A program made the translations under genes and the position numbers. The notes under the pieces were generated by a model. That model made no database searches. It saw only the letters and a list, made by a program, of their open reading frames with translations, and had not been told where the DNA came from. Shown in pieces: positions 16,818 through 25,414 of a stretch of 64,000 bases of DNA. This DNA is from Ammoniphilus sp. YIM 78166 (GTDB lineage: Bacteria; Bacillota; Bacilli; Aneurinibacillales; RAOX-1), in the NCBI RefSeq assembly GCF_004522215.1, contig NZ_SDLR01000007.1:62001-126000 (forward strand). The letters are read 5' to 3'. Position 1 is the stretch's first letter. Every line of letters begins with the position of its first letter.

Positions 16818-16896
16818 GTAATATTACCCCTCCAATAACTAAGTTTGAGATTGAAAGATAGGTCAAAATCCCGGAACACTTTCCGGGATTTTTCCT
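16818..16896 (+). ncRNA. Candidate small RNA, about 75 nt
   Basis: A near-consensus promoter and a strong intrinsic terminator (AAATCCCGGA/TCCGGGATTT, 16866-16891, then TTTT) enclose about 75 nt with no credible ORF. The 5' half holds an unpaired-looking ACCCCTCC (16826-16833), complementary to Shine-Dalgarno sequences. It matches the GGAGGGGT ribosome site of the neighbouring Gln-rich gene (16214-16221) over 8 of 8 bases. C-rich anti-SD loops are typical of Gram-positive regulatory RNAs. No known family was recognised. Confidence 0.45.
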
Positions 16897-16993
16897 CTAT
16901 ATGAAGAAGAAGGTTTCTTAATAACTAAATATCTAGTATTATGAATATTAAGTATACGTGCTTTTGGGGTTTGGATGACAGAAAGGGGAGAGG

Positions 16994-18427
16994 GTGTTGA
17001 CATCAGAAAAGCTCCACATCTTGCATACAAACGATATACACAGTCATTTTCAACAAATGCCGTACATAGCTGGAGGAATCCGTAAGTTAAAAAAGGAATG
17101 CGAAGATAAAGGGGAAGCCGTTGTTATTGTGGATCTAGGCGACCATGCAGATCGTATGAGTCCTCTAACGGAAGGAACCTGGGGACAGGCCAATGTTCGA
17201 GTCATGAATGCCACAGGCTACGAGCTTGCCTCCATAGGCAACAATGAAGGACTAACCTTCCCTAAGAGCAAGCTCCTCTCTTTCTATAATGAGGCCGACT
17301 TTCAAGTTCTGTGTGCTAATGTAACCGACGCAGACACACAAGAGATTCCTCCTTTTATGAAGCCCTATGTAATCAAGACTGTAGGGAATATCAAGGTAGG
17401 ATGGATTAGTGCGACCGCCGCTTTTCCGGTTTACGGATTATTGGGATGGAACGTCCATGACCCTCTCCAAACGATTCAACAGCTTGTCCAAGCCTTACGG
17501 AAACAAGTTGATATTGTGGTAGTGCTGTCCCACACGGGGTTCAACAGTGATCAACGACTGGCCCAAGAGGTGAGGGGAATCGACCTGATTATCGGAGCCC
17601 ATACCCATGATTTGCTAGAAACGGGGATCCGAGTTAAGGATACCTTCATTATTCAGGCAGGGAAGTTTGGACAATATCTAGGTCACACCACCATTCAATT
17701 CGAAAAGAAAACCCGTCAGATTATAAACATTAAAGGAAACTGTCTTCCCGTCCATACCTTTGACCCAGCCCCGGATATTGAGGAACTAATCGAGCAGCAA
17801 CAGCAAATTGCCCATGAGGTGCTTTCCCCTTCAATTACGACGTTGGATCATGATTTTCCGATTGATTGGAACTCGGAATCCCCTTTAGGAAACTTATTGG
17901 CTGAAGGAATCCGAGATTGGGTAGGGTCAGACATCAGTATGGTGAACGCAGGCCAGCTCCTTTTCTCATTGCCTAAAGGAGCCGTAACCCGCAAAGACCT
18001 TCTTGCCCTATGCCCCCACCCGATCAACCCCTGTCGGCTTGAAATTAAGGGGCGGCATATCCGGGGGATTTTGGAAGAGTCTCTGACGGAAAAAAGCATC
18101 CATCGCCAAATTCGTGGGCTAGGGTTTAGAGGGAAGGTGCTGGGATGGCTTTGTGTGGATGGGATGACTTTGCACTATGACTTAAATAAAGTCGAAGGTG
18201 CCCGCCTTGGGCAAGTCTTCATCCATAATCAGCCGCTAGACGAAGAAAAGACCTATTCTGTGGGCACAATAGATATGTTTACGTTCGGATTTATTTTCCC
18301 GCAATTTAGGGAAGCTGAGCATATTGATTATTTTCTTCCCGAATTTATTCGAGATGTTCTAGCCAAAGAGCTTCAAAGCCATGATGCTCTGAAACGAAGC
18401 AGCAAGCCTAGATGGATCCATGCGTAG
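16994..18427 (+). CDS. yunD: Metallophosphatase / 5'-nucleotidase family protein (YunD-like)
   Basis: 477 residues with an N-terminal calcineurin-type phosphoesterase domain: HTNDIHSHF, DLGDHADR, GNNEG (usually GNHE; here Asn replaces His) and LSHTG...GAHTHD. A 5'-nucleotidase C-terminal domain (about 280-440) follows. There is no signal peptide, so unlike UshA it should act in the cytoplasm. The GTG at 16994 follows GGGGAG. It is co-directional with the next small gene and yunC, as in the B. subtilis yun cluster. The substrate is unknown; nucleotides or nucleotide sugars are likely from the family. Confidence 0.85.
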   Translation: MLTSEKLHILHTNDIHSHFQQMPYIAGGIRKLKKECEDKGEAVVIVDLGDHADRMSPLTEGTWGQANVRVMNATGYELASIGNNEGLTFPKSKLLSFYNEADFQVLCANVTDADTQEIPPFMKPYVIKTVGNIKVGWISATAAFPVYGLLGWNVHDPLQTIQQLVQALRKQVDIVVVLSHTGFNSDQRLAQEVRGIDLIIGAHTHDLLETGIRVKDTFIIQAGKFGQYLGHTTIQFEKKTRQIINIKGNCLPVHTFDPAPDIEELIEQQQQIAHEVLSPSITTLDHDFPIDWNSESPLGNLLAEGIRDWVGSDISMVNAGQLLFSLPKGAVTRKDLLALCPHPINPCRLEIKGRHIRGILEESLTEKSIHRQIRGLGFRGKVLGWLCVDGMTLHYDLNKVEGARLGQVFIHNQPLDEEKTYSVGTIDMFTFGFIFPQFREAEHIDYFLPEFIRDVLAKELQSHDALKRSSKPRWIHA

Positions 18428-18438
18428 GAGGTGAAGGA

Positions 18439-18699
18439 ATGAAATTTATCGACGACCTGTATAATCTTTATCGCGACCACTTAACCGGTGATGACGAGGA
18501 TGCAATTGCTATTGTCTTAGGGGTGTTACAAGAGCAGGACCGAGGCGATATGCTCAAGCTTATTAAAGACATGGACGAAGAAGAAATCTTCCAGATGCTA
18601 AGCATGTTTATGATCGAATTAATGAGACAGAAAATGGCAAATGAAGGTGTTGGAAGCAGCACTTTGGATACCGATCCGACACGAGACACCTTCCATTAG
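18439..18699 (+). CDS. Small acidic cytosolic protein, 86 aa
   Basis: ATG at 18439 after GGAGGTG, 11 nt beyond yunD and probably in its operon. It is strongly acidic and Met-rich (TGDDEDAIAIVLG, DMDEEEIFQMLSMFMIELMRQKM), helical, with no Cys. Small proteins of this type lie next to yunD in other Bacillales, but I cannot assign a function. Confidence 0.7.
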   Translation: MKFIDDLYNLYRDHLTGDDEDAIAIVLGVLQEQDRGDMLKLIKDMDEEEIFQMLSMFMIELMRQKMANEGVGSSTLDTDPTRDTFH

Positions 18700-18767
18700 G
18701 TGCACCACTTCTCTCTATAGGGCATATGATACTTTGAGATCATGTTCATTTAGGGAGGTAGCAAACG

Positions 18768-19070
18768 GTGATAGACGTAAAACCGATCACCCTTGAAGGA
18801 CATCAGGTTGTGGCCATATCCGTATTCTTGCCAAAAACAACTTTGCTGGTTGTTACCACTGATAAAGGCTATATCATGTGTGGAGCTTTGGACGTCGCCT
18901 TGCTTAACGAAAAGCTCAGCGACCGCCACATTATCGCCGGCCGTGCTCTGGGTGTCAGAACCATTGAGCAGCTTTTGGACGCACCACTTGAATCCGTGAC
19001 TAAGACGGCAGAAGCAATGGGAATTACCGCAGGCATGACCGGAAGAGATGCTATCTTGAAGATGGTATAG
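18768..19070 (+). CDS. yunC: DUF1805 protein YunC
   Basis: 100-residue protein of the DUF1805/YunC family, function unknown. Core pattern: TTDKGYIMCGALDVALLN and a C-terminal Gly-rich GITAGMTGRDAILKM. The GTG at 18768 follows GGGAGGTAG. It is downstream of yunD; in B. subtilis yunB, yunC and yunD are adjacent, while here yunB lies 25 kb away at 44 kb. Confidence 0.88.
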   Translation: MIDVKPITLEGHQVVAISVFLPKTTLLVVTTDKGYIMCGALDVALLNEKLSDRHIIAGRALGVRTIEQLLDAPLESVTKTAEAMGITAGMTGRDAILKMV

Positions 19071-19089
19071 GCATAGATAAAGGAAACAA

Positions 19090-19117
19090 GCGTGTCAGGG
19101 AGCTGACACGCTTTTTC
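19090..19117 (+). terminator. Terminator after yunC (may serve both strands)
   Basis: GCGTGTCA-GGGAGC-TGACACGC (19090-19111) followed by TTTTTC. It lies between convergent genes. Confidence 0.85.
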
Positions 19118-19128
19118 TTGTGGGAGCC

Positions 19129-19254
19129 TTACTTCCTCGCATCATTGTTTTGGCGCTGAATTCCAGCGTCTGCCTGGCGATCCAATTGATCTTGGATTTG
19201 TCCAATGGAGTTTTTGCGTTGAGGCTTATCGTTAGGTTGTTTGCGGTCAGGCAT
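19129..19254 (-). CDS. Small hydrophilic Gln/Asn/Arg-rich protein, 41 aa
   Basis: Minus strand, ATG at 19252-19254, with GGAGG seven bases before it. The product begins MPDRKQPNDKPQRKN and ends QNNDARK; no hydrophobic segment, no Cys. The composition resembles small spore proteins of Bacillales, but this is only an impression. It ends next to the shared terminator. Confidence 0.55.
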   Translation of the reverse strand: MPDRKQPNDKPQRKNSIGQIQDQLDRQADAGIQRQNNDARK

Positions 19255-19351
19255 GGTTTGATCCCTCCTTATGGTTTGACTTTATTAAGATCCGGAGAAG
19301 GGAGGGGTTTTATGACTGGGTGATTATTCCCCAGCAGCATATATTTCCCTC

Positions 19352-20887
19352 CTATGAGTTTTTCTCCATTTTCACTTCCTCTGTAAACCGATTCCCGCGT
19401 TGGAAAAGAGGAAGAATAAGGGTAAGAGCCGTTAAAATCATAAGCGTTCCCGCAATGGGATGATTCCATAATGAAGCAACAAAGGCATTTAAGGATCCGT
19501 CATTAGACATGGAAAGGAACCGGCGCAAATTAGATTCCATCAATGGTCCCAATATCAAGGCCAAGACGAGCGGAGAGCGCGGAATTTCCAATTTAGAAAA
19601 AACGAAGCCCAATATGGCAAACACCAGCATCGTCTTAATGTCAAAGAAGTTATTTTGAATCGCAAAGGTCCCCAAAAAGCACAGCGCAAGTATGGCTGTA
19701 TTCAGAATGGGAAAAGGGACTAGCAGCAATTTCGAAAAATACCGGGCGCCACCAAGCCCAATCACCAATAAAAAGAGATTCGCCACAACCATGCCGATGA
19801 AGATGGCCGAAACGATATCAAAATTCTGCTGAAAAAGCAAAGGACCTGGAACTAATCCATGAATCATGAATGCCCCTATAAGTATGGCGGTAACAGCGTC
19901 ACCAGGTATGCCTAGAGAGAGCAGGGTAATCATGGCTCCCCCAGTACAGGCATTATTGGCGGACTCAGCGGCAGCAATCCCTTCTATTGATCCTTTGCCT
20001 AGCTTGTCGGGGTCGTTAGAAAATCTCTTCTGCTGAGCATAAGAAACGATGGATGCGATGGTTCCGCCTGCTCCGGGTATCGCACCGATAATGACGCCAA
20101 CGATGCTGGACCGTGATATGTTAAGCCAGAGCTTCTTCATGTCCATCCAAGTGGGAAGGACGCGTCTAACCTGAAGGTCCAAAACTTGGACCTCCTTGTT
20201 TCCAGGTTTGAATTTGCTTTCTGTATTTAAGAGAATCTCCGTTATTCCATACAAGCCGATCATCGCGGATACAAACTGAATGCCTGAAAATAAATTGATT
20301 TCCCCAAACGTAAAGCGCGAAACGGAGGTCATGGGATCGGCCCCTATCGTCGCGATGAGGAGACCAATGGAACCGGCGATTAATCCCTTAATCATGGAAC
20401 CGGGCGCAATATAAGCCATGATGCTGATCCCAAACAAGGCAATCATAAACATTTCAATGGATGTGAATTTTAAGGCAAAGTCAGCTACCACTGGAGCGAG
20501 AAAGGCTAGGGCAACGACACTGAGCAATCCACCCAGTGCGGAAGCCACTGTAGAAATGCCAATGGCTCGCCCAGCTTGGCCTTTTTTGGCCAAAGGATAG
20601 GCATCGAGAGCCGTCATGACGGCTGAAGGAGTACCTGGTATATTCATGAGTGTTGCGGATAATGATCCTCCATATACCGCTCCAAGGTATACACCAATTA
20701 ACATCAGGATGCCGGCTGATGGAGACATCCCATAAGTCAATGGAATTAATATCGAAACCCCCATCATGGCTGACAGACCGGGCAGCGCGCCTGTCACAAT
20801 TCCAAGCAGGGTACCTAAAAAAATGAAAAGGAGCACTTTCATATCAAAGACCAGCGATAATCCTGCCGTATATAAACTCAGGTCCAC
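19352..20887 (-). CDS. tctA: Tripartite tricarboxylate-type transporter, large membrane subunit TctA
   Basis: Main permease of a TTT-family solute transporter, which needs a binding protein (TctC) and a small membrane subunit (TctB). It is 511 residues from a GTG at 20887 that follows GGAGT; the longer frame runs back into tctB. There are about ten to twelve hydrophobic helices. TctA hallmarks: ALPGLSAMMG near the start, IPGTPSAVMT, AIPGAGGTIAS and LGIPGDAVTA. The substrate is not readable; TTT systems take citrate, tartrate, aromatic acids and others. Third gene of tctC-tctB-tctA, driven by the operator-bearing promoter at 22437-22465. Confidence 0.93.
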   Translation of the reverse strand: MDLSLYTAGLSLVFDMKVLLFIFLGTLLGIVTGALPGLSAMMGVSILIPLTYGMSPSAGILMLIGVYLGAVYGGSLSATLMNIPGTPSAVMTALDAYPLAKKGQAGRAIGISTVASALGGLLSVVALAFLAPVVADFALKFTSIEMFMIALFGISIMAYIAPGSMIKGLIAGSIGLLIATIGADPMTSVSRFTFGEINLFSGIQFVSAMIGLYGITEILLNTESKFKPGNKEVQVLDLQVRRVLPTWMDMKKLWLNISRSSIVGVIIGAIPGAGGTIASIVSYAQQKRFSNDPDKLGKGSIEGIAAAESANNACTGGAMITLLSLGIPGDAVTAILIGAFMIHGLVPGPLLFQQNFDIVSAIFIGMVVANLFLLVIGLGGARYFSKLLLVPFPILNTAILALCFLGTFAIQNNFFDIKTMLVFAILGFVFSKLEIPRSPLVLALILGPLMESNLRRFLSMSNDGSLNAFVASLWNHPIAGTLMILTALTLILPLFQRGNRFTEEVKMEKNS

Positions 20888-20900
20888 TTTTGTCACTCCT

Positions 20901-21350
20901 TTAGTACAAGAATCCTTTAGGATAAGGTACTCCGAATATAATGAAAAAAACCAAGTAAAGCACACAGGTGATACCAATGCTGTAATAGCCAGCTGTCGAT
21001 TTTTTGCTTCCGTAAAGCAGCATAGAAAGGAACAAAAAGAGAACGGTGCCAATGGCGAAACCAATGTACTCAAAAAGTACTGCATAGAATACCAGCAAGA
21101 GAAGAAGGGTTGCCACTTTTGCTACGTGATGTTCGCGAAAAGGAATTCGGAATTGCAGCCTGAAATTTTTCCTCTTGAGTGTCTGAATTAATAGGATCAC
21201 GCCAAGACCAGAGAAAACAAGGCATATGATCTTCGGATAAAGAGCAGGGTCGTGGGCAAATCCCCCAGAGGGCTTGGCGAAGGTGTTCGAGTACCAATAG
21301 GCTGAGAGTCCAATGAGGATGCTCGAAATGGCAGTCACTAAATCTTTCAT
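20901..21350 (-). CDS. tctB: Tripartite tricarboxylate-type transporter, small subunit TctB
   Basis: 149-residue membrane protein with four predicted helices, the size and layout of TctB. Ribosome site AAGGAG before the ATG at 21350. It lies between tctC (33 nt upstream) and tctA (13 nt downstream). Sequence identity in this subunit family is low, so the assignment leans on topology and context. Confidence 0.88.
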   Translation of the reverse strand: MKDLVTAISSILIGLSAYWYSNTFAKPSGGFAHDPALYPKIICLVFSGLGVILLIQTLKRKNFRLQFRIPFREHHVAKVATLLLLLVFYAVLFEYIGFAIGTVLFLFLSMLLYGSKKSTAGYYSIGITCVLYLVFFIIFGVPYPKGFLY

Positions 21351-21383
21351 CGTTATGCTCCTTCCTAAGTTGAAGTAGCCCTA

Positions 21384-22403
21384 TTATTCTACTCCCAGCT
21401 CTTTCATTAAAATGGCGTAGGTTTCGGCTTCTTTTTCTACAAATTGAGTAAACTCGCTATGATCTCGGTATTTCGCCGGCATTCCTTGCGCTTTCAGGAA
21501 CTCTTGGAATTCGATCGATTCCATGGCCGCTTTTACGGCATTATCCAAAATGGTTAGCTTTTCTGCCTCAACTCCAGACTTTGTAAAGATACCTCTCCAT
21601 ACAGGGAAAGCGGAGTCGATCCCGGCTTCTTTCGCGGTTGGGATATCAGGAAACAGCAGATGGCGCTCTTGGCTTTGTATGGCGAGAATCTTCAATTTGC
21701 CGCTGTCTACAAGCGGCTTCACTTCGCTTGGGCTATTGGCTGAAACATCGACTTCCCCTGCTGCAAGAGCAGTGGACATTTGCGCTCCACCTTCCAGATA
21801 AGGAACATATTGAAATTCAATTCCGGCATTTTTCGCAAAAGTGGCAGCGGAAAGATGCCACAGGGCTCCTTTACCGTTCATTGCCATTTTTAATTTTCCA
21901 GGATTTTGCTTGGCATAATCGACGAGCTCTTGCAAGGTATTGAATGGGGCATTGGCATTGACGGTTATCGCTGAAGAATCTTCCACCACTTGGGCTACAG
22001 GTTGATAATTCTTCATTTCGATCTCTTTTTTACCGCTATAAGGCATAAGGATAAGGGTTTGCGAATTGAAATAAAGCTTTTGTCCATCTGCCTGACCTGT
22101 AGCTAGTTCTACCGCTGCCACAGCTCCGCCGGAAGCCGGCTTGTTTTCTGGAATCACCTTCACTTTTAGTTCTTTTTCTAATCCTGGAATCAAACCGCGG
22201 ACACTCAAGTCATTAGCGCCTCCAGGGCCATTGGGAATGAGGAACGTAATATCTCCTTTCGGAAAGTCTACTTTCTTCGCTTGTGGTTCTGCATTTGTAG
22301 GCTGCTGCGGAGTGGAAGCCTTTTCATTGCTTGCCGTGCCGCAGCCCATCAGCATGAGAGTAGACATAGCAACAACGGCTAAACAACTTGTGAATTTTTT
22401 CAT
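21384..22403 (-). CDS. tctC: TTT-family substrate-binding lipoprotein TctC
   Basis: Binding protein of the Bug/TctC family, 339 residues. A lipoprotein signal (MKKFTSCLAVVAMSTLML) ends at a lipobox LMGC, so it is anchored on the outer face of the membrane. The mature protein has the family pattern FLIPNGPGGANDLSVRG and TAKEAGID. Bug proteins bind carboxylates through water bridges; the ligand is not predictable here. First gene of the tctCBA unit and divergent from etfB, with two palindromic operators in between. Confidence 0.92.
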   Translation of the reverse strand: MKKFTSCLAVVAMSTLMLMGCGTASNEKASTPQQPTNAEPQAKKVDFPKGDITFLIPNGPGGANDLSVRGLIPGLEKELKVKVIPENKPASGGAVAAVELATGQADGQKLYFNSQTLILMPYSGKKEIEMKNYQPVAQVVEDSSAITVNANAPFNTLQELVDYAKQNPGKLKMAMNGKGALWHLSAATFAKNAGIEFQYVPYLEGGAQMSTALAAGEVDVSANSPSEVKPLVDSGKLKILAIQSQERHLLFPDIPTAKEAGIDSAFPVWRGIFTKSGVEAEKLTILDNAVKAAMESIEFQEFLKAQGMPAKYRDHSEFTQFVEKEAETYAILMKELGVE

Positions 22404-22436
22404 ATTGATTCCTCCTTATAATTTAAATTCAATTCG

Positions 22437-22465
22437 ATTATAGATTATCGATAGTTATTAGTAAA
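22437..22465 (-). promoter_or_regulatory. tctC promoter with GntR-type operator in the spacer
   Basis: On the minus strand: -35 TTTACT (22460-22465), 17-bp spacer, -10 TATAAT (22437-22442). The spacer contains ACTATCGATAAT (plus 22444-22455), one of five related palindromes in this region. Confidence 0.7.
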
Positions 22466-22521
22466 TATAAAATTTAAAATTTTCATGTTTATATAATTTA
22501 CAAGAAAAAAATTTAAAATTT

Positions 22522-22572
22522 TTGACACTTTTTTAAAAAGGTGATACTATTAATTTATAGATTATCGATAAT
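22522..22572 (+). promoter_or_regulatory. etfB promoter with perfect operator at the start site
   Basis: TTGACA (22522-22527), 17-bp spacer, TACTAT (22545-22550). The perfect palindrome ATTATCGATAAT follows at 22561-22572, over the expected transcription start, the classic repressor position. Confidence 0.72.
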
Positions 22573-22607
22573 CAATAAATAGTAGTAAATTTGAAAGGGT
22601 GATGTTA

Positions 22608-23369
22608 ATGAACATTTTAGTATGTATAAAGCAAACCTTTGATACGGAAGAAAAACTTGATTTAAGGAATGGGATGATCGAAGACGACAACGTTCGATGG
22701 ATCGTGAATCCGTATGATGAATATGCCATTGAAGAAGCTCTTTCCATTAGGGAAGAAAAAGGCGGAGAAGTTACAGTCTTGACGATTGGCCCGGAACGGG
22801 CAGAGGCAGCGCTGCGAAATGCGTTAGCAATGGGGGCTGATCGTGCCGTACTCATTGATGGCGTAGAAGCAGCTGATGAGTCAACTTATGCGAAGGTCAT
22901 TGCTGGGTATGCACGGGATAAAGGCTATGATTGCATCCTGACAGGAAATCAATCCATAGATAATGGTGCTGGACAAGTAGGGGTGCGACTAGCGGAAGAA
23001 CTGGATATCCCTCACGTTACCTCCATCGTGGCTTTGAGAGTAGAGGAAGAGAAAGTGCTTCTTGATCGCGATGTAGAAGGGGAACTGTATAAAATCGAAA
23101 CCTCTTTCCCGCTGCTTGTATCTTGCCAGCAAGGGTTGAATGAACCTCGATACCCATCCTTGCCCAATATCATGAAAGCGAAAAAGAAACCGCTAGAGAG
23201 GATCCATCTATCGGAATTGGATAACCTGAAGGACTATGCCCCTAAAGTGACGGTAATTAATCGTTATTTGCCTGCTAAGCGGCAGGCCTGTGTCAAGATA
23301 CAGGATGAGCCTAAGAATGCCAGTTCAAAATTAGTAAAATTACTCTTTGAAGAAGCCAAAATCATCTAG
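22608..23369 (+). CDS. etfB: Electron transfer flavoprotein, beta subunit
   Basis: With EtfA forms a soluble heterodimer (FAD plus AMP) that takes electrons from acyl-CoA dehydrogenases. It is 254 residues from ATG 22608 (MNILVCIKQTFDTEEK), the usual EtfB start, after AAAGGG; two other in-frame starts lie within nine bases. Motifs: VNPYDEYAIEEAL and the signature DRDVEGELYKIET. This copy is bracketed by the operators of the catabolic region, so it is probably dedicated to the acyl-CoA dehydrogenase at 31.2 kb rather than general fatty acid oxidation. Confidence 0.94.
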   Translation: MNILVCIKQTFDTEEKLDLRNGMIEDDNVRWIVNPYDEYAIEEALSIREEKGGEVTVLTIGPERAEAALRNALAMGADRAVLIDGVEAADESTYAKVIAGYARDKGYDCILTGNQSIDNGAGQVGVRLAEELDIPHVTSIVALRVEEEKVLLDRDVEGELYKIETSFPLLVSCQQGLNEPRYPSLPNIMKAKKKPLERIHLSELDNLKDYAPKVTVINRYLPAKRQACVKIQDEPKNASSKLVKLLFEEAKII

Positions 23370-23386
23370 GGCAGGGGGAAAATAGG

Positions 23387-24370
23387 ATGAAGAGAAATAT
23401 CTTAGTTTTCGCAGAAATGAAAAGTTCGCAATTAAGGAATGTTTCTTTAGAAGCGGTTGCCGCAGCAAAGCAAGTATCAGGCGGCGGGAAGGTCGTCGCG
23501 GCCATAATCGGGAAAGGATCCAGCCAACATGCCGAGATTCTAGCCAAGTATGGCGCGGATCAAATCTATGTCATAGAGAATGATAAATTGACCGAATATC
23601 ATCCCGATTTATATCTAGAAGCTTATACTCAGCTCATTCGAGAAATCGATCCGGACGTCGTTATCCTTGGACACACGGGAAATGGAAGAGATATCGCCCC
23701 GCGGGTAGCTGCTAAACTAGATTACGGCTTAGTGAGTGATTGCATCAAGGTGACCCTCGACGATGAGAATCAAATGGTTTTAACCCGTCCTGTCTATTCC
23801 GGAAAAATGTTCGAAGAAGTTAAGTTTACGGACCAAAAAGCATTTGTTACCATTCGACCTAACAATATTGCTCCTGTCTTGCAAGCAGGACTTGGGGAAA
23901 TCATTCCTTATACTATTCAACAGGAAGTGCCGCTTAGGAGCGTCATTAAGGAAATTGTCAGGAAGGCATCCGGGGCGGTTGATTTGTCTGAAGCGAAGGT
24001 GATTGTCGCTGGAGGGCGAGGGGTGAAAGGGGAAGAGGGATTCAAGTTATTGCAGGAATTTGCTAAGGTATTGAATGGGGCAGTGGGTGCCTCGCGTGGC
24101 GCTTGTGATGCTGAATATTGTGATTATTCTTTGCAGATTGGCCAAACGGGGAAAGTGGTCACTCCTGAGCTTTATATTGCATGCGGCATATCCGGAGCCA
24201 TCCAGCATGTGGCGGGCATGTCTAATTCCAAGGTGATTGTAGCGATCAATAAAGATCCAGAGGCACCTATATTTGATATTGCAGATTATGGCATTGTGGG
24301 AGATCTGTTTGAGATCGTTCCCTTGCTAACGGAGGAATTCTCTAAAGTTTTAATGAGTTCTGCGAAGTAA
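23387..24370 (+). CDS. etfA: Electron transfer flavoprotein, alpha subunit
   Basis: FAD-binding partner of EtfB, 327 residues. The C-terminal FAD domain shows AGGRGVKGEEGFKLLQEFA, SRGACDAEY, QIGQTGKVVTPELYIACGISGAIQH and INKDPEAPIFDIADYGIVGD, all typical of EtfA. It starts 17 nt after etfB and is followed by a terminator. The expected oxidant is the membrane Fe-S protein at 38.2 kb, which resembles the FadF/EMO type of ETF:menaquinone oxidoreductase. Confidence 0.95.
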   Translation: MKRNILVFAEMKSSQLRNVSLEAVAAAKQVSGGGKVVAAIIGKGSSQHAEILAKYGADQIYVIENDKLTEYHPDLYLEAYTQLIREIDPDVVILGHTGNGRDIAPRVAAKLDYGLVSDCIKVTLDDENQMVLTRPVYSGKMFEEVKFTDQKAFVTIRPNNIAPVLQAGLGEIIPYTIQQEVPLRSVIKEIVRKASGAVDLSEAKVIVAGGRGVKGEEGFKLLQEFAKVLNGAVGASRGACDAEYCDYSLQIGQTGKVVTPELYIACGISGAIQHVAGMSNSKVIVAINKDPEAPIFDIADYGIVGDLFEIVPLLTEEFSKVLMSSAK

Positions 24371-24373
24371 ATG

Positions 24374-24412
24374 AAAAGCCGATTTTCCTGTTAAGGAGAA
24401 TTGGCTTTTTTT
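24374..24412 (+). terminator. Terminator after etfA
   Basis: AAAAGCCGATTTTCCT pairs imperfectly with AGGAGAATTGGCTTTT, then a T run. Confidence 0.8.
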
Positions 24413-24503
24413 CTTCGTGCTTTTACAGCAAGAAAATATTAAGAATGATCTAAATTGTAATTGTGATTGTCATCATCTTACTGCCCGCCACATTCATCTT
24501 AGT

Positions 24504-24558
24504 GATTAAATAAGAAAGGAAAGCCATCCCACAAAGTGGAATCAAGCTCTCCTTTCTC
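24504..24558 (-). terminator. Terminator after gntR
   Basis: On the minus strand GAGAAAGGA pairs with TCCTTTCTT, with an inner ATTCCAC/GTGGGAT pairing. The following T tract is short and interrupted. Confidence 0.5.
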
Positions 24559-24566
24559 ATTGTCTT

Positions 24567-25259
24567 TCAGATATTGGACTGGGTTTCATTTGTGCTGTCT
24601 CTATCATTTTCCGATTCCATAAAAAGCAGCCTTTGCTTTTTTTCGTAATTGACATGATCATGGAAGGCTTGGATGCATGCCTGCACATCACGGTCTTTAA
24701 ACGCCTGCAGGATAGGAAAGTGTATATTCGCCACTTCCCCTAATTCAGTAAAATACATTTGGCTTGTCAGATACCAGATTCGATTTAGTTTCGAGGATAA
24801 CGTCTCCCAAACTTGATACATGAAGCTGTGGTTAGCCATTTTGTAGATTTGTGTGTGAAAATTGACGTCTGCTGTTCTTAGAGAGTCCAAGTCATTTTCT
24901 TGGCCTGACTTCACCATTTCTTGATAGAAGTTCTCCAGGCTCTCCACATCAGCAGGTGAGGTTCGAGCCATGGCCCTTCTGATGGCCATTTCCTCCATCA
25001 TGATGCGGAAAGAATAGAGTTCATCAATCTCATCGATGGAAATGTTAGAGACAAACGTGCCTTTGTAGCGATGACTCACCACTAACCCTTCTTCAGCTAG
25101 TTTCAGCAAGGCTTCTCTCACCGGGGCTTGGCTGACTCCGAATTCCCTAGCCACATCCAGTTCGACGATGCGATCTCCTGGCCGGCGTTCCCCCTTAATG
25201 ATGTCATCCCGCAGCGTCTCATAAATTTGTTGAGACAATGATTTGTTGTAGAGTTTCAT
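24567..25259 (-). CDS. GntR-family regulator with FCD ligand domain
   Basis: Transcription factor of the FadR/VanR branch, 230 residues. The N-terminal winged helix (about 5-70) shows the GntR pattern RPGDRIVELDVAREFGVSQAPVREAL. The all-helical FCD domain (about 80-205) has spaced Asp/His metal-site residues (DVNFHTQIYKMANHS, HFPILQAFKDRD, HDHVNYE) and usually binds an organic acid. The ATG follows AGGAGG. It has its own promoter, with a perfect ATTATCGATAAT over the start site, so it is probably autoregulated. It lies amid both transporters and is the obvious candidate for the five-operator regulon. Confidence 0.9.
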   Translation of the reverse strand: MKLYNKSLSQQIYETLRDDIIKGERRPGDRIVELDVAREFGVSQAPVREALLKLAEEGLVVSHRYKGTFVSNISIDEIDELYSFRIMMEEMAIRRAMARTSPADVESLENFYQEMVKSGQENDLDSLRTADVNFHTQIYKMANHSFMYQVWETLSSKLNRIWYLTSQMYFTELGEVANIHFPILQAFKDRDVQACIQAFHDHVNYEKKQRLLFMESENDRDSTNETQSNI

Positions 25260-25286
25260 TATATCCTCCTATATATAGTCGCAACG

Positions 25287-25308
25287 ATTATCGATAATGT
25301 ATATTATA
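25287..25308 (-). promoter_or_regulatory. gntR promoter: extended -10 plus operator
   Basis: The minus strand has TGC-TATAAT (-10 at plus 25303-25308) and, immediately downstream, the perfect palindrome ATTATCGATAAT (25287-25298). No good -35 is visible, consistent with an extended -10. Confidence 0.65.
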
Positions 25309-25358
25309 GCACAGTAAATATCAGAACGGTTCATTAGTCATAATTCTGTATCTGTTAT

Positions 25359-25380
25359 GGAGGCGTCGTTCGACGTCTCC
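25359..25380 (-). other. Stable hairpin between dctM and gntR, no T run
   Basis: GGAGGCGTCG-TT-CGACGTCTCC folds into a ten-pair stem with one G-U pair and a minimal loop. No T run follows on the minus strand, so it may stabilise the dctQM transcript end or limit read-through into gntR rather than terminate. Confidence 0.5.
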
Positions 25381-25414
25381 GTAACCTTATCACGCTCAAG
25401 TCTTAAAGATCAAA

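Noticed and set aside
24463..24513. Hydrophobic 16-residue peptide between etfA and gntR
   Set aside because: GTG start without ribosome site and just after the etfA terminator; chance ORF is more likely.
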